Numbered from the stretch's first letter, positions 1 through 11,798 are shown. The stretch is DNA of 64,000 nucleotides from Neelides folsomi (GCA_034687125.1 JAQGBZ010000265.1:1-64000), one strand, 5' to 3'. A program made the numbers and translations. Notes: generated from the sequence alone by a model not told the origin.

Positions 1-217
1 TAAAATTTAGGTTTAATTGAATTACAATTGAAAAAGTTATTATCTAAAGTTTATGACTGTAATGTAGTACTTGAATATTTTGTCGCTGAGTGTATACCTA
101 ATTAAATTACTATTTACCAAATTGTTTTCTTCTGTAAGTAAAATAAGTAAAAATGTGCGATACTTTGATATTAATATTTATATGTTGTATGGAATGTAAG
201 ATAAAAAAATAAAATAC

Positions 218-3084
218 CAAAAAGTTTATAATCATTTCCATCCGGTCCTTGCATTGGAGGCATTGGCAAAACAAGGTTTGCAATCAAAGTCCCCGAAACT
301 CCTCCAGCTCCTCTGAAATCCTGAATTGAAAGTTCCCAATGAATGACTTTCCCATCCATTCCTGAGGAATAAAAGTTGGGTCTTTGGGAATCATCGGCCC
401 ATTTAAGAGCCCATACAGGCGACCCGTGCTTCACTTCTGTTGGGATGTTTTTCATGATAACTGTTCTCGGAGAGTTGGCTTCATTCTCTTTCAAATTCAA
501 TACAGCAACATTTCCATCATTCATCCCAATCGCTACAAGTGAGTTTTCCCTTCAAAAAAATATGACGTTCAAATATGTTTTGGGAGTTTTCATTTATTTT
601 TTTCATTTTACTTTGGATGAATATCAACAGATTTGACTCCTTTCGGAGCAGCCCAAACTTGTTCGGGGTTTGCTGAATTTCTTATACTAAAGATGACTAC
701 AAATCCTTCTTGCACCGAGTCTTCAAAGGAAACTATATTTATAGTTCGCAGTGATTTAAAAGTATAGCTTGACCAGATTAATGTTATTAAACCATATTTC
801 AAGAGCAATATTTGCTATGCTATCAAGAATAAATAAATACAAAATATTTAGAATTTCAGTATTTTTCTTACGAGAACCATATCCAACAGCGAACATGTCT
901 GGTTGAGACTTTGACCAGCTAAGGCAACTCACTTGCATTCGTTTAGCCCTGTCATAAGTGAATTTCCATAATGGGAGCAAAGTTCCGTCTCCACTCTCTC
1001 TAAATTCGTCTGCTCCATCCTCAAAAAACTTAAAATCTAAGAAGAGACAAATTTTTATCAGCATATGGTACACTATTTATAAGATAATACTTATAAGCCA
1101 AATCTGAAATATTAATTACCATCAATTACATCCTCATAAATATTTTGCATGAGCATTCGTTCAATGATGGCAAAGCATTTAGATGATCTTTTGAGGTAAA
1201 GCTCCTCGGCATCTTGCCTTGGGAGAAGCTTTTCGGCCTTCTTAGCTTCTTCTCTATCTTTCTTTTCTTGCTCTAATCTGAGAGAGAAAGAATAATATAT
1301 TAGGAGCTATCAAAAGGATAAAAGGACCAAGAACATTTCAATAATGTATTCAAAGCCGACTTAGGATCTTTGACTTCTTTTTTCTTGACTTGAGCCTTTC
1401 GCTCTTTCTCCTCGCCACCATCAAAATCAAATTGATTTTCTTCTTCTGCTGCTGCTTTGGCCTTCTCTTTTTCTTCTTCCTCTCTTCGTTCCTTCTCCTC
1501 GATTTTCTCTTGGTTTTCCATGTAAGCATCGTGGATGGCCCATTGGTTGCATACTTCTTTAAATGAGAACTTTGGAGCAGGTCGAGTTTGACAGCTACGA
1601 TGCTACAAAATTTATTATATCCCATATGTACAGCAAAATGGTAAGATTTTTGACTTATGGAAATAAATCATATACTTGGTTTATAAAATGTTATCAAAAA
1701 CTAACGCAACTCTTTCAATTGTGGAGTCAGAAGTTTGAATAGCTCGGTCACAAAAACTAAATTGATTCATTAATTTTTCACTTTTCTCGTCTTCCGGCAA
1801 TTGAACATCTTCTTGAATTTCTTACAAAATTTAATAAACTTGCTCATTTTCCTCATTAATTTTCAATAGTTTCTCATTCGCCCAGTGTTTGTTATGATCA
1901 TTATTTCATTATGATTAACTTCCTACATCTGTGTAAATTGTTATGGGCCATAAATGGAATAGCTATACCCTTTTCTTCCACTTCATCTTCTGCATTCCTC
2001 TTTTCTCCAGTTTCATCTACGCTCCCTCTGGAAAGCTTTCTCGCCTGCTGCTCGGGAACTTCAAGTTTTGATGAGTCTTTTTCCAAGACGTTCGTTCCTT
2101 GGTCATCTCCTAATTGAAACAATATATACGTAGATATTACTAGTATGCCTTATGTAATAATACTTTATGCTTATTTAAGCTGTTCAAGCGCAAAATAAAT
2201 TTTTTATCGCTCTTCATTATCCACATGTTACTAAACTTGCAAGAGCTGTAATAAGTATATCCATAAATATAACTACAATATTGACAATAGTGTGGTATGT
2301 ATTATAAATATCAGAAGCCAATGTTAATCATTTTTAAGTCTTAATTTAAGTGAGAGTGGGGCACTAATAAAATGATTAGTATGTCCATGTTAAACAATAT
2401 GGCAGCAAGTATAGTGGCACTAATGGTAAGTAATAATTTATTTCAGAGCAATTCCCCTTATTTGGTTATATATGACTAAATATCCACATTCATGCATGAA
2501 TTACGTATGTATGTAGGTTACTAGGTATGTATGTGTGTATAGGTATTCGTGAGATCTCGTGTATAGCTGAAAATTATTAATGTTTGCTATGCTTATATCA
2601 AAATAACACTAAAATAATTGAAAATACCTTGAGAAACATCATTTTCAGCATCAGAGCTCTCGTTCCCCTCTTCATTCATAAGTTGTGAGTCGACATGAAA
2701 AAGAGTTATTGTTTGATCGTTCATTTGGAGTGGCACAAAAGTCCTAAAGTTTAAATAATTAATCGAGCTCATTTTAAAGTTCCTGAAAGTTAACCTCTCG
2801 TTAAAACTCCAAACGACCAAATTCCTTTGTCTTGTGTGATCACTCGCGGCTAAATTAAGTTCAACTTGATCTTTACTCTGAAAAATTAACATTCAATTTA
2901 TAAGTAATTTGAAAAAAAGTAATATTATGCATTCAATAAAATAACTTTCAACCTGATCAATCTTTTTTTCAACATCTGCCGATTTTGCGTTTTCTCTTCT
3001 TGAAGAATAGCCATAATCTTCGTCAACATATTTTCCTCCTTTCTTTGTTCTTCTCTTCGTGCTACTTTTATTTGGTTTCGACAT
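218..3084 (-). CDS. DNAI1: Axonemal dynein intermediate chain, DNAI1 type (partial, 3' end off window)
   Basis: This intermediate chain of the outer dynein arm anchors dynein heavy chains to the doublet microtubule in motile cilia or sperm flagella. Exons on the minus strand are 2953-3084, 2628-2877, 1969-2109, 1706-1820, 1361-1594, 1120-1277, 872-1036, 612-720 and 218-549. All borders are GT/AG and the phases agree, giving about 545 residues; human DNAI1 has about 699, so the last WD repeats lie left of the window. The N-terminus is lysine-rich (MSKPNKSSTKRRTKKGG). A central block reads CQTRPAPKFSF...NQWAIHDAY, followed by a Glu/Lys-rich stretch, as in the family. The WD40 region starts near residue 350 with DFKFFEDGADEF, TLLPLWKF, FAVGYGS and NDGNVAVLNLK, all close to DNAI1. 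It is divergent with the gene starting at 3732. The exon 5 donor at 1361 was chosen because the open extension past it gives no in-frame join. Confidence 0.9.
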
Positions 3085-3731
3085 GATTTTTATTGAGGAT
3101 ACAAAATTTACTTCAAACTCATATAAGACATTTAACAGAACAGAACCAATACATGAGGTATATACTGTAAATATTTATTTGAACAAAAGTTACAATTATA
3201 TGACTCGTGGCTTAAAATGGTTTATGGATAGGGAGGTATATACAAACATACATTTAAGTACTGTAAAAGAATCGTAAGTGGGTATGAAAAAGCAATGAAA
3301 GGAATTTATAGGAAAATATTTCAATCCCCCAAACCCTCCGTTCAGCACAAAAAGATCGTTGACATGAAGAATCAGAGCAGCAGAGCTATCTTTTAACTGG
3401 TGCTTATATGGGTTTTATTCCCTCTTGATAGATTCTTTATATACGTAATATTGATGGGAAGAGGATGAGATGTGTGGTTATTGGGGTTGGAAGGGAAGAA
3501 AGCATATTACATAAGCAGGGATGCTGGGAGCAAAAGATAGGGGAGAAAGTTTGGTCGTTATGCCCTGGTTGCATATTTCCCAACGTTCATGCGCTGGTCC
3601 TCGATTCCGACAATTCGGGTCCGAATTCCGTCGAGAGGCGTGAAGCTTCAAATCTCTTCTTATCCTCCAGTTTAATCATTTCACCTCTCCTTGAGCATTT
3701 TTGATAAACATTTTAAAATCCCATATCTGAT
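3085..3731. promoter_or_regulatory. Shared upstream region of two divergent genes
   Basis: This stretch of about 650 bases separates the start codon of the dynein gene (minus) from that of the CaaX-tailed protein gene (plus). The part from about 3440 to 3720 is noticeably less AT-rich than its surroundings and probably holds 5' UTR and core promoter sequence of the plus-strand gene. I saw no clear TATA box. The open frame at 3465-3704 has no supporting splice or protein similarity. Confidence 0.4.
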
Positions 3732-5189
3732 ATGGAATTCGAAGATAGCGGAATCGACAGCGATCCGAAGGCCACGAACGAGTTTGACGGCGCTTCAAAT
3801 CCAAAGGTTTTTATTCCCCTGAATTCCAAACATCTGTTCTCATCTCTCTGGATGTCATGAGGAGATTGAAAGGCTTAAGACTTTCGTTCCATATGCCACC
3901 TCCAGTCAATTTGCATATTTCATTCCCCTGTCTCTTCCCATCTTACTTCACCTTGTCAAGTTTTATGAGCTTAATATTTATTCGTATATTACATTGTATA
4001 TTGTATTGTAGTAAATAGTAGTTCATACTCCAATTTAGTATTTATTCTTTAATATTATCCATTGCAAATTCTAAGTTAATTATAAAAGTAATTTAATATA
4101 TTATAAACTCATATAAACTCATTTACAATATTTGCCACTTTAACCGTAAACTTTACCATTTTTAGTATTTAATATATCGAGAATAAAAAGTTTATTTCAG
4201 CAATGAAGGATTTTGGGTTATTTCAGAAGGATGCAGAAGAACCAATCATTTCGTTTAGCCCAGACCGCTGCCGGTTTACGAACAGCTTGACCAACAGTCA
4301 CTGTGCCATATTGAAGACGGAGAGTTTAGTGCATAGCGAAGGAAACTCCATAGGAAGAGGAGATCCGTCTGGTCCAAGTTCAAGTAAGAGTGAACTTCAT
4401 AAGAGATTGGAGAAAAGAATCGCTCAGGCCTCCGCAGTAGCCGCTTCAAACTCATCTGGAGTTCCCAAGTCGAAGAAACAGAATCAAAATTCTTCCAAGG
4501 TTACTTTTATACGAGTCATATGCCCACTGCAAAAATTATTTCCTCGCCAAATTGATATATTCATCTAACACGTTATTGACCATTTATTGATTAGAATCCA
4601 CCTCAACCTTCGATTAGCACAGTGAGTGGAATCGAGATTGAAATGAAGAAATCAGGGAATCTCATTCCACCTCAAAGACTCGCCATTCCTACCAAAAATT
4701 CTTCAAATGGAGGCTCAAAGTTAAGTAATGGAGAAAGTAAACCCCTCGTTGAATGGGATTCCGATGAAAGGTAAATCACTCTAATTACTTTGTAGAGGTA
4801 ATGAGTCTACATAATGACATGAGTCAAAAAAGAAAAAAAAGCCTTTTATTATTATCCTAATATTATAAAATTAATATTAGGATATTAATTTTATAAGAAT
4901 CTAATAATTACATTTGATGGTATTTACCTAACTCATTAAAAAAAATTCTTTTCCCTACAGCGAAGAGGAATTATCATTTTTCCCAGCACCGAAGCAGAAA
5001 GCTGTCATTACTGATAATTTGAGTATTGAGAGCATGTCGGGAGAAGATGACGATTTGCATTTGGCTCCTCCAAGAGCTGTCGTCCCACGCTGTCCATGCG
5101 ATCCAAGATATCTCTTTGACACATCAACAGGGCATTCTTCAAATGGATCAGCTTCAGCTTCGAGTCGAAAAACATGTTTAATTGTGTAA
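3732..5189 (+). CDS. Unrecognised 250-residue protein with C-terminal CaaX box
   Basis: The four exons are 3732-3806, 4227-4499, 4595-4770 and 4961-5189, with GT/AG borders and consistent phases (0, 0, 2). The protein starts MEFEDSGIDSD, is hydrophilic and Ser/Asn-rich, has a short basic heptad-like stretch (SELHKRLEKRIAQASAV, about residue 78-94) and an acidic serine patch (EWDSDERSEEELSFF), and ends KTCLIV. The last four residues C-L-I-V fit a CaaX prenylation signal, so attachment to the inner face of membranes is inferred. There is no signal peptide or transmembrane segment. An upstream acceptor at 4200 would place a stop two codons in, so the acceptor at 4226 was used; an ATG at 4203 is in frame with exon 2 and could serve an alternative 5' end. 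I do not recognise the family. Poly(A) signal AATAAA is at 5199-5204. Confidence 0.75.
4855..4882. repeat. Small perfect hairpin in intron 3 of the CaaX gene
   Basis: The arms tcctaatatt and aatattagga (10 bp each) flank an 8-base AT spacer. It lies in an intron and has no assigned role. Confidence 0.5.
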
Positions 5190-5198
5190 AACAACATG

Positions 5199-5204
5199 AA
5201 TAAA
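5199..5204 (+). terminator. Poly(A) signal of the CaaX protein gene
   Basis: AATAAA lies 10 bases past the stop codon at 5187-5189, a short 3' UTR typical of compact invertebrate genes. Confidence 0.6.
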
Positions 5205-6488
5205 CACTCAATAATCTCTCTTTGACGCCTTCCTAACTAAAAAATGAATCGAATGGAGCTCCACAGATTTGCCAAAGAAAATGTGTGCTAAATATTTGTA
5301 AATATGATAAGTATTTATACTACATAATAATTATGGTGTATTTTATACGACGAATTAAATCAACGTATTGTGTACACATTCGTTCTAGTTAACAAAATTG
5401 TGATTTGTGTTTATAACATACACGCTAATAATGTATCATGATAATTTATGATCCATTACATTATTCGAAACATCCAACTCATCTAATAAAATAGGGTATA
5501 AATAATGTAATATAATACATAATAAATTAGTATTAATCAAATTCCAACTTTTGCAATATTTTTAGAATGATGATTGTCATAACTCTAATTCCCTTGGTCA
5601 TAACTCATAAATTGACTTATTTTTAAAGTAGTATTTATATACTCGTAAATCATAATCTTTAAAACCTTTATTGTATAATTATTAAGAAATTGGGTTATGT
5701 TGAAGCCAAAGGGCATTTCAACTATTCGTTGTAAAATATCAATATGATTAATCTAATACTTGTTAAATATTGGTTAAATTAACATAATTTATGACATTAA
5801 TGTAATAGGTAGTACGAGAGTTATCTAATACCCTCGTACTGTCTCAAACTATGTACTAGATTAGTAATACAATACTCATTCTACTCACGTCAGAGATATA
5901 ACTCGTAAAGTAGTTAAATGGTATTATGTAAACATACTTTTATTATTTTGTAGGATTGTTAAAGATTAACTCGAATTGTATTTACCGATATATAGAATAT
6001 AACTACACGATATCTTTTTTAGCTATTTATTTGAAGTCAATTGTTAAATAAAATTATTTTATTTATAAATTAATTCCTACCGTCATGCAACCAACATGGT
6101 GTATGAGGACATTTTTTGATTAATAAAAAATGATATTGAATAATTGCATCTCTATAAAATTCTTTATTCATTAAATGATGAGAAAGGTTTAACTAAATAT
6201 TATAATTAGTATCATTAATATTAAATAATTTAAATACTTTTATAGCCTTTATGGCTCTAACATTAGATAGATCTTAACAATTTTTCAGAATGAAAATCTT
6301 TCATTGAAAACAGAATACAAAGTTGAAATATTTACAGTTTGAAATTAAACCATGATAAAAACATAATGTGCTTTAATAATATTAATGAAGTTTTGAGAAA
6401 TATGAAGTTTTGTTGATTTTATATTTATAATATTCTAACGTGTCTACCATAAAATGTAGGTAGGTACAAGAAATTCCCATTTTCAAAC
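5205..6488. other. Intergenic AT-rich DNA between convergent genes
   Basis: This is very AT-rich sequence between the 3' ends of the CaaX gene and the LEDGF-like gene. I see no coding exon. A short inverted repeat, agtacgag...ctcgtact, lies near 5811-5840. The right-hand part must contain the 3' UTR of the minus-strand gene. Confidence 0.5.
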
Positions 6489-9400
6489 TCACATAATGTT
6501 TGATTCATTGTTTGGATAGCTTTCACTTTCCTCCTCATCTTCTTCCATGTCATCATATCCTTCTAGATAATTCTCGTCTCCGAATTCCTCCTCATCTTCA
6601 ACTTCCTCGTCAACATCTTCTTCCATTTCTTCCTCACTTGTTTCATCTACAATTTCATCTCTCATTTCAACTTCTCTACAGTGTCTTTCCAAAAATTCTT
6701 CGGGGTTCTCCATTGCTAAAATCATATAAATTAAAACCATGTCCTTCTAATTTACACCTATAAACTATGTCAGCATTAAAAGCATTCAATTAAACTTAAA
6801 CATGTGCAATACAAAAAAACGAAAATGTTCAACATTCAGGCATATCGGAACCTTTTAATCATCGGAATTATTTTTTGACATATAACTTTACAATGTCCAG
6901 TAATACTTGTTTATAAAATAATAAATTTCGTACATTCAAAATTGGCCAAAATTTCAGTCAGTGCATAGGATAAACATAGGTGTAACTAGATTTAACGTTT
7001 AATGTTATATAAATACAAAGTACAAATTTACGAAAGTCATCCCAAAACCTTTAATAAGCAGGGTAGGACAGGAAATAAAACAAATATGAAAAAAGATTTT
7101 AAAAGTGGCGTTAATTGTTTAATATAAGCTGGATCGTTAATTACTCGTTGGATCTTCTCCGAGAGATAATACAGCCTTGAGTGAAAGGCCATTGACACAG
7201 TTATTGAACTTTTCAACTTCCTCATCAAAATGTGGAAATAATTCTTTCGACTGGTCAGCGCAGAACAAAGATTTGAATCCATCGTAGATTTCAATAGACT
7301 TATCCCGAATTTCTTTGGCTTTTGTAGAAAAGTCGTCCTAGAAGAATGGGATGTAATTTTTGATTTATCCTTGTTATTAGACATGTTGGTATAATAATGA
7401 ATGTTTTAAATGAAGGGTAACTTACAATTTGAATTTCGTCTAAATTCCAAACATCAGAGTTTCCCACATAATGACAAAGCTAAAATATTTGAATATTAAT
7501 TAATCAATAAAAATGAACTAACTATTATATCTTTGTAAATGTTATTTAGTCTCATTTTAAAATAAATACAGATATTATTTAATACCCGTTTCATCGTGTA
7601 AACAACTTCAGGATGCTTTTTGAGAAGTAGTGTATTAACTTCGTGTCCAGATAGTCGTTCAAGAAGATCAATCACGCGGTCACAGTCGGACATAAATTCT
7701 GCTCCAAGTGTATTTCCGATTTCCCCAATAATCTCTATTACTTCTCCTTCAATCCTCAATTTACTAAAAGAATTATTTTCATAAATAAATTGATTAATAC
7801 AATTATAGCAATAACCGACCGTAATAAGAATTCCTTTTAATTGAAAACTCACGCAATTTCATCAATCGTTAAATCCTTTTCTTGTAAATCTAGAGCATGG
7901 CCGTCTCCATTTGTAGCTTTTATCTCAGGTTTGATCGTCGATTCAGACAATATATCCAAGGAGTCTAAATTAGTTTGTTCCAAGTCTGACTTAACCTTGA
8001 TGATATTTCTTGCCGTTGCCATTTCCCAGGGAAGATTTCCTTTCTGTTCAACCAAGAAATTTTTATTAATAAAAATCATTCTTTTAATATAAAAAAGTTA
8101 AAATTTCTATCAAAACTAGTACTAACATTGTCGAGCTTGAAAGAAACGACCATTCCATCTCCCTTTGCGGAGTCTACAGGTAAATGTTTCACTTCAGCAA
8201 CTTGATTGGCGGAAACTGTAAACAATGGTTAAAGTTAAATTAAGACCGGAGTAAACTGTAGGAGCATCGAAAATACTCATTGTGTACTCTATATCACAAA
8301 TTATACATATTTCACCTTGTGAGAAAGAAGGTTCATTATCTGAAGATTCAGCTTTTGCTTGATTATGAGAAGTTGAGTCAATTCTTCCCCGTTTTTCTCT
8401 TGTAGTTTCTATTTCCTGATCGGGCTTTGTAGAAAGAAGCGGAGGTGGTCTACTCTTGTCTCCTAAAGATTTCTTTGTAGGAATTGGGATTTGTAAAAGC
8501 TTGGGTGGTGGTGGCAATCCTTTCTTCCCAGCCCCAGTGGACCCTCGTGTTCCTTTATCAGTTGGAGTTTTCGTTTTTTCAACCTCTTTTGCTTTTGCTT
8601 TGCCCTTCCCTCTTACAGGAGTTTCTTTAAATTCTTCCGCAACCCCTTCGGCTTTAACCTAATCGTAAATAATTTAACGAATTAACCACAGCAAATAACG
8701 TTTACACGTATAAATAATTTTATTTATATGGAACGGAATAAAATTGTAATACCTTCGGAGTTGCAGTCTTTTTTCTTTTACTAGGAGGATTTCCATCAGA
8801 GTCCCTTCTTCCATTTGGTGTCGATGTTGGAAGTTCGTCATCGGCAAATCGCTTCGGCTTAATTTTCCTTCCACTTCGACTTACAACTTCGACTTGTGGG
8901 ACAGGGGCTGGTGGTTCAGGGGTTGGAGCGGCGGCAACTGTTGGTGTAGATCGGCCGGATCCAGAGTCACGCTTAGCCTTGGATACTCTTTTGGGAATCG
9001 CCTTTGCAACTGGAACTGGAGCGATCTGTATTTTAAATAATAATTAACAATTTGTTTTCTTATTATTTATTAATTATGCATTATTTCTTTTTTGTTTCAA
9101 ATATTATAACATACTTCTGTCTCATTTTTCTGTTGTGGAAGGGCGATATTAATTTCTCGTTTAAGAACTGGAGGACCTCCTTCGTCAATTTGTAACTCGC
9201 CTTCATCATCGTCTTCGTCTCCGGCCTGATATTTTATTTAATTAAATTATGTTTTAAAATGTTTGTTAAATGAAAAAAGTAAGAAAACTTACTGGTGCGG
9301 AAGGAGGTAATTGATCAGCATCTTGTACATTATCTTCAACCTCTTGCATTGCTTCCTTAAATCTTGCCTTTTTATTTTTTCCATATTTGATCTTGTTCTC

Positions 9401-10076
9401 TTCATTATAAGGAAACAGCATGTCAATTTTGACGGTCGCTCTAAAATATGTATAATAAAAGCATTGAAAGAAGGCAGGTAGTCGCATATCGCAATTTCGG
9501 AAGATATTGGGGTGCAATACATTTTGAAAGATGTGAAATTGTAGTATATAAGTTCATAAATCAAATCTATTCATTATTTCATAATAATTTTTATTATAAT
9601 TAATATTAATTTGAATGTTTGATGGCAATCGCACAGCACGTAAAATCTTATAGAGAATCAACTCATCGTATTGTCAGCCAGCCATCAATTCATTTTGGGT
9701 GGAAATAGCCAAGAAGGATTTATGAAATTAAAATTCTTCTTTGATTGAAAATCAGTTCCACCCGTAAATAAAAATACAGGGCATAAAATATAAAAATGCC
9801 GATGTTAATTTATAAATAAAAAAAGTTTATTTACACATCATATGTTCCATAAAAGTAGATCCTGTATTGCTCCACCTTCCCAGGAACACGTTCTTCGACT
9901 CTTCCTTAAATAAAAATAAATATTTCATTTATTAAAAAATGCTTTTTGGCAATTCTTTACAAAACGTACTAAAATGTTAAAACTTTGATGTCATATTATT
10001 TAAGCTTACCTGGCCAAGGTGAAAAGCCCTTCATTTTCGCAAATACACGATCCCCTTGTGCATATTTATCCTCCAT
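6489..10076 (-). CDS. PWWP and integrase-binding-domain chromatin protein (LEDGF/HRP2 family)
   Basis: This is a chromatin reader: the PWWP domain binds methylated H3K36 nucleosomes and the C-terminal IBD recruits partner proteins through short IBD-binding motifs. The twelve exons are 10010-10076, 9835-9904, 9293-9440, 9115-9225, 8753-9025, 8316-8658, 8127-8215, 7853-8043, 7586-7763, 7426-7479, 7145-7337 and 6489-6715; all phases match and give 647 residues, close to human HRP2 (671). PWWP is at about 1-85 (GDRVFAKMKGFSPWPGRV, YFYGTYDV, LFPYNEENKIKYGK). Residues 100-370 are basic and proline-rich with nuclear-localisation-like stretches (SKRKKTATPK). The IBD is at about 430-560, with CDRVIDLLERL, LLLKKHPEVVYTMKRL and IYDGFKSLF aligning with LEDGF helices. 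The last exon encodes a strongly Glu/Asp-rich tail. The donor at 7145 overlaps a stop (7137-7139), so intron retention would truncate just after the IBD. Confidence 0.9.
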
Positions 10077-10710
10077 TTTAATATAGCAGATACTTCGGTT
10101 TATCTCTCTTCAAAATTAAATTGGTTTAAAATTAATTAGATATCGATGAATGAAGAATCTGTGTGATGCACTGATACCCTGATATACAGTAAAGGGTAGT
10201 CAAATCTTCAAAGTCTTAGTTCAAATTAATGAATAGCGAAATTCGGGATTAAATAAAGGACCAAAAAACAAATTGTAAGATTTAATTGAACGCGATTAAA
10301 CCGAAGCCGAAGAGTCGGATTCAAATTCAAGTAAAGAAGTTTAAAAGAAAACAAGTAGTGTGAGCGGTTATATTATCTCAGCTTTTAGATTAGACTATTT
10401 CAACATAGTTGCTTATTTCCCTTTCACTTGAGTTTATAAACTTTATAGATTTATTTAAATATCTACAACGTCGTAATCATCATTTCAATCATTTCAATCA
10501 TAAATAATAAATTATATTTATAAAATCACCAATATACCAGATACAATATGTTCGTTAGGATTTATAGACTCATTTTTACAAAAATTATGAAAGTTTAATC
10601 ATAAACAGCATAATATATTATGTTTATGTTTAATAAAATGTAATTGCAACTTTCATTTCATCAACTTTCATTTATTTTTACATCGTATATTTTTAATAAT
10701 AAAATCTCAT
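10077..10710. other. Intergenic region, LEDGF-like gene to Kunitz gene 1
   Basis: This AT-rich spacer lies between two divergent genes and holds the LEDGF-like 5' UTR/promoter close to 10077-10200. I see no coding exon or clear motif other than the TATA-like site annotated separately. Confidence 0.4.
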
Positions 10711-10717
10711 TATAAAG
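10711..10717 (+). promoter_or_regulatory. TATA-like element of Kunitz gene 1
   Basis: TATAAAG lies 60 bases upstream of the ATG at 10777, a plausible spacing for a short 5' UTR. It is a single motif in AT-rich DNA and could occur by chance. Confidence 0.35.
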
Positions 10718-10776
10718 TCTTTGGTAAGTCGAAGATTTAATCGTTGTCATTTATCAAACGATTATCATTGAAAATC

Positions 10777-11798
10777 ATGAAGAAACCAATTGTTTTCTTC
10801 TTTATTGGTCTTTTTAATGTATTCTCATTTGGTAAATTTACATTGATTCTAATAATATTTCCAGAATATTGTAACATGACAGTATTAGAATAATTAATAT
10901 GAAAAACATTATTTTCTTTATACTTGAAGTTAATAATATAACCTATGGTATATATGGTATTTATGTGTTTGGGTGTTCGGATTAGGATAAAATTATGTAT
11001 AACACCCTACTTTGGAGTTTCTCCAAATAATGATTTTAGTTGATAAAAACAAGCCCACCTAAAGTATACATTTTATTGTTTATTGACATTGATATTTACT
11101 ATAGTAGAAGAAGAACATTATATTGACTGCATGGAAGAGCCCATAAGGGACCCAATATGCAATAATAAATCGGGTCCCTCGGTTCCGCCAAAATATTATT
11201 TCAACACTAAGAGCGAAAGCTGCGAAGAACTGAAAAAGAACGATTGTAAAGGCTTGAATCAGTTTGACGACATTGATGATTGTGATGAATCATGTAAGAT
11301 ACCATATTTGGTGGATAGAAAAAAAAATTAAGAAAGACAAAAAGGTCTGCCAAATGGAAAAGAAGGCTGGAACATGTGAGTAAAAACATTTTTCATTATA
11401 CAGATAGAAAGCTATCAATTACTCTGAGAAGTTTAGTAACTTTTAACCTACCTAACCTAACATTATAATGTATTCTACATTATATCATATGAAACAGAAA
11501 ATAGCAAAAATGATTTTTCATTAGTCCTAAGTCCTATATATACTAATATAATATACTAACTGTAAGTAATCGGTTGGAATACCATATTTTATATTAATTT
11601 ATTTTTAACATATTTGCTAAATCTTATAATATTTTATATTTAGGCAGAACATTAATACCGATGTATTATTATAATAAGAAGAGCAAAAAATGTGAATTGG
11701 ACAATAAAAGCTGCATAGGAGAAAAAAATGCTTTCAATTCTGTAAAAAAATGCAGGGATTTGTGCGGTTCAATTGACAAAGTCAAAACGAAAAATTGA
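10777..11798 (+). pseudogene. Secreted double-Kunitz protein gene 1, frameshifted between the two domains
   Basis: The three exons are 10777-10831 (signal peptide, MKKPIVFFFIGLFNVFSF), 11105-11375 and 11644-11798. They have the same intron positions and phases as the neighbour at 12350, so the pair arose by tandem duplication. Domain 1 is a divergent Kunitz fold (C-x9-C-x20-C-x7-C-x11-C-x3-C). Domain 2 is nearly canonical (C-x8-C-x15-C-x6-C-x12-C-x3-C, Arg after the second Cys, the usual P1 site). A run of nine A at 11319-11327 throws the frame, so translation stops at 11329-11331, between the domains; domain 2 follows in another frame. It may be a recent pseudogene, a polymorphism, a base-calling error, or a gene for a single-domain protein of about 93 residues. 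The family acts mainly as serine protease inhibitors; no target can be inferred. Poly(A) signals are at 11821-11830. Confidence 0.75.
11319..11327 (+). other. A9 homopolymer carrying the Kunitz gene 1 frameshift
   Basis: Nine consecutive A residues lie just after the sixth cysteine codon of domain 1. Exon 2 here is 271 nt against 270 nt in the sister gene, and the reading frame of domain 2 is displaced by one base relative to domain 1. Confidence 0.8.

Noticed and set aside
1-217. Further dynein exon at the left edge
   Set aside because: No frame resembling the next WD-repeat block is present on the minus strand, so it must lie outside the window.
8456-8662. Plus-strand frame over the LEDGF-like gene
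   Set aside because: It is antisense to a real exon of the minus-strand gene.
11287-11332. Mini-intron that would remove the A9 frameshift in Kunitz gene 1
   Set aside because: A donor-like gtaagat exists, but the intron would be about 39 bases and would remove the sixth cysteine of domain 1.
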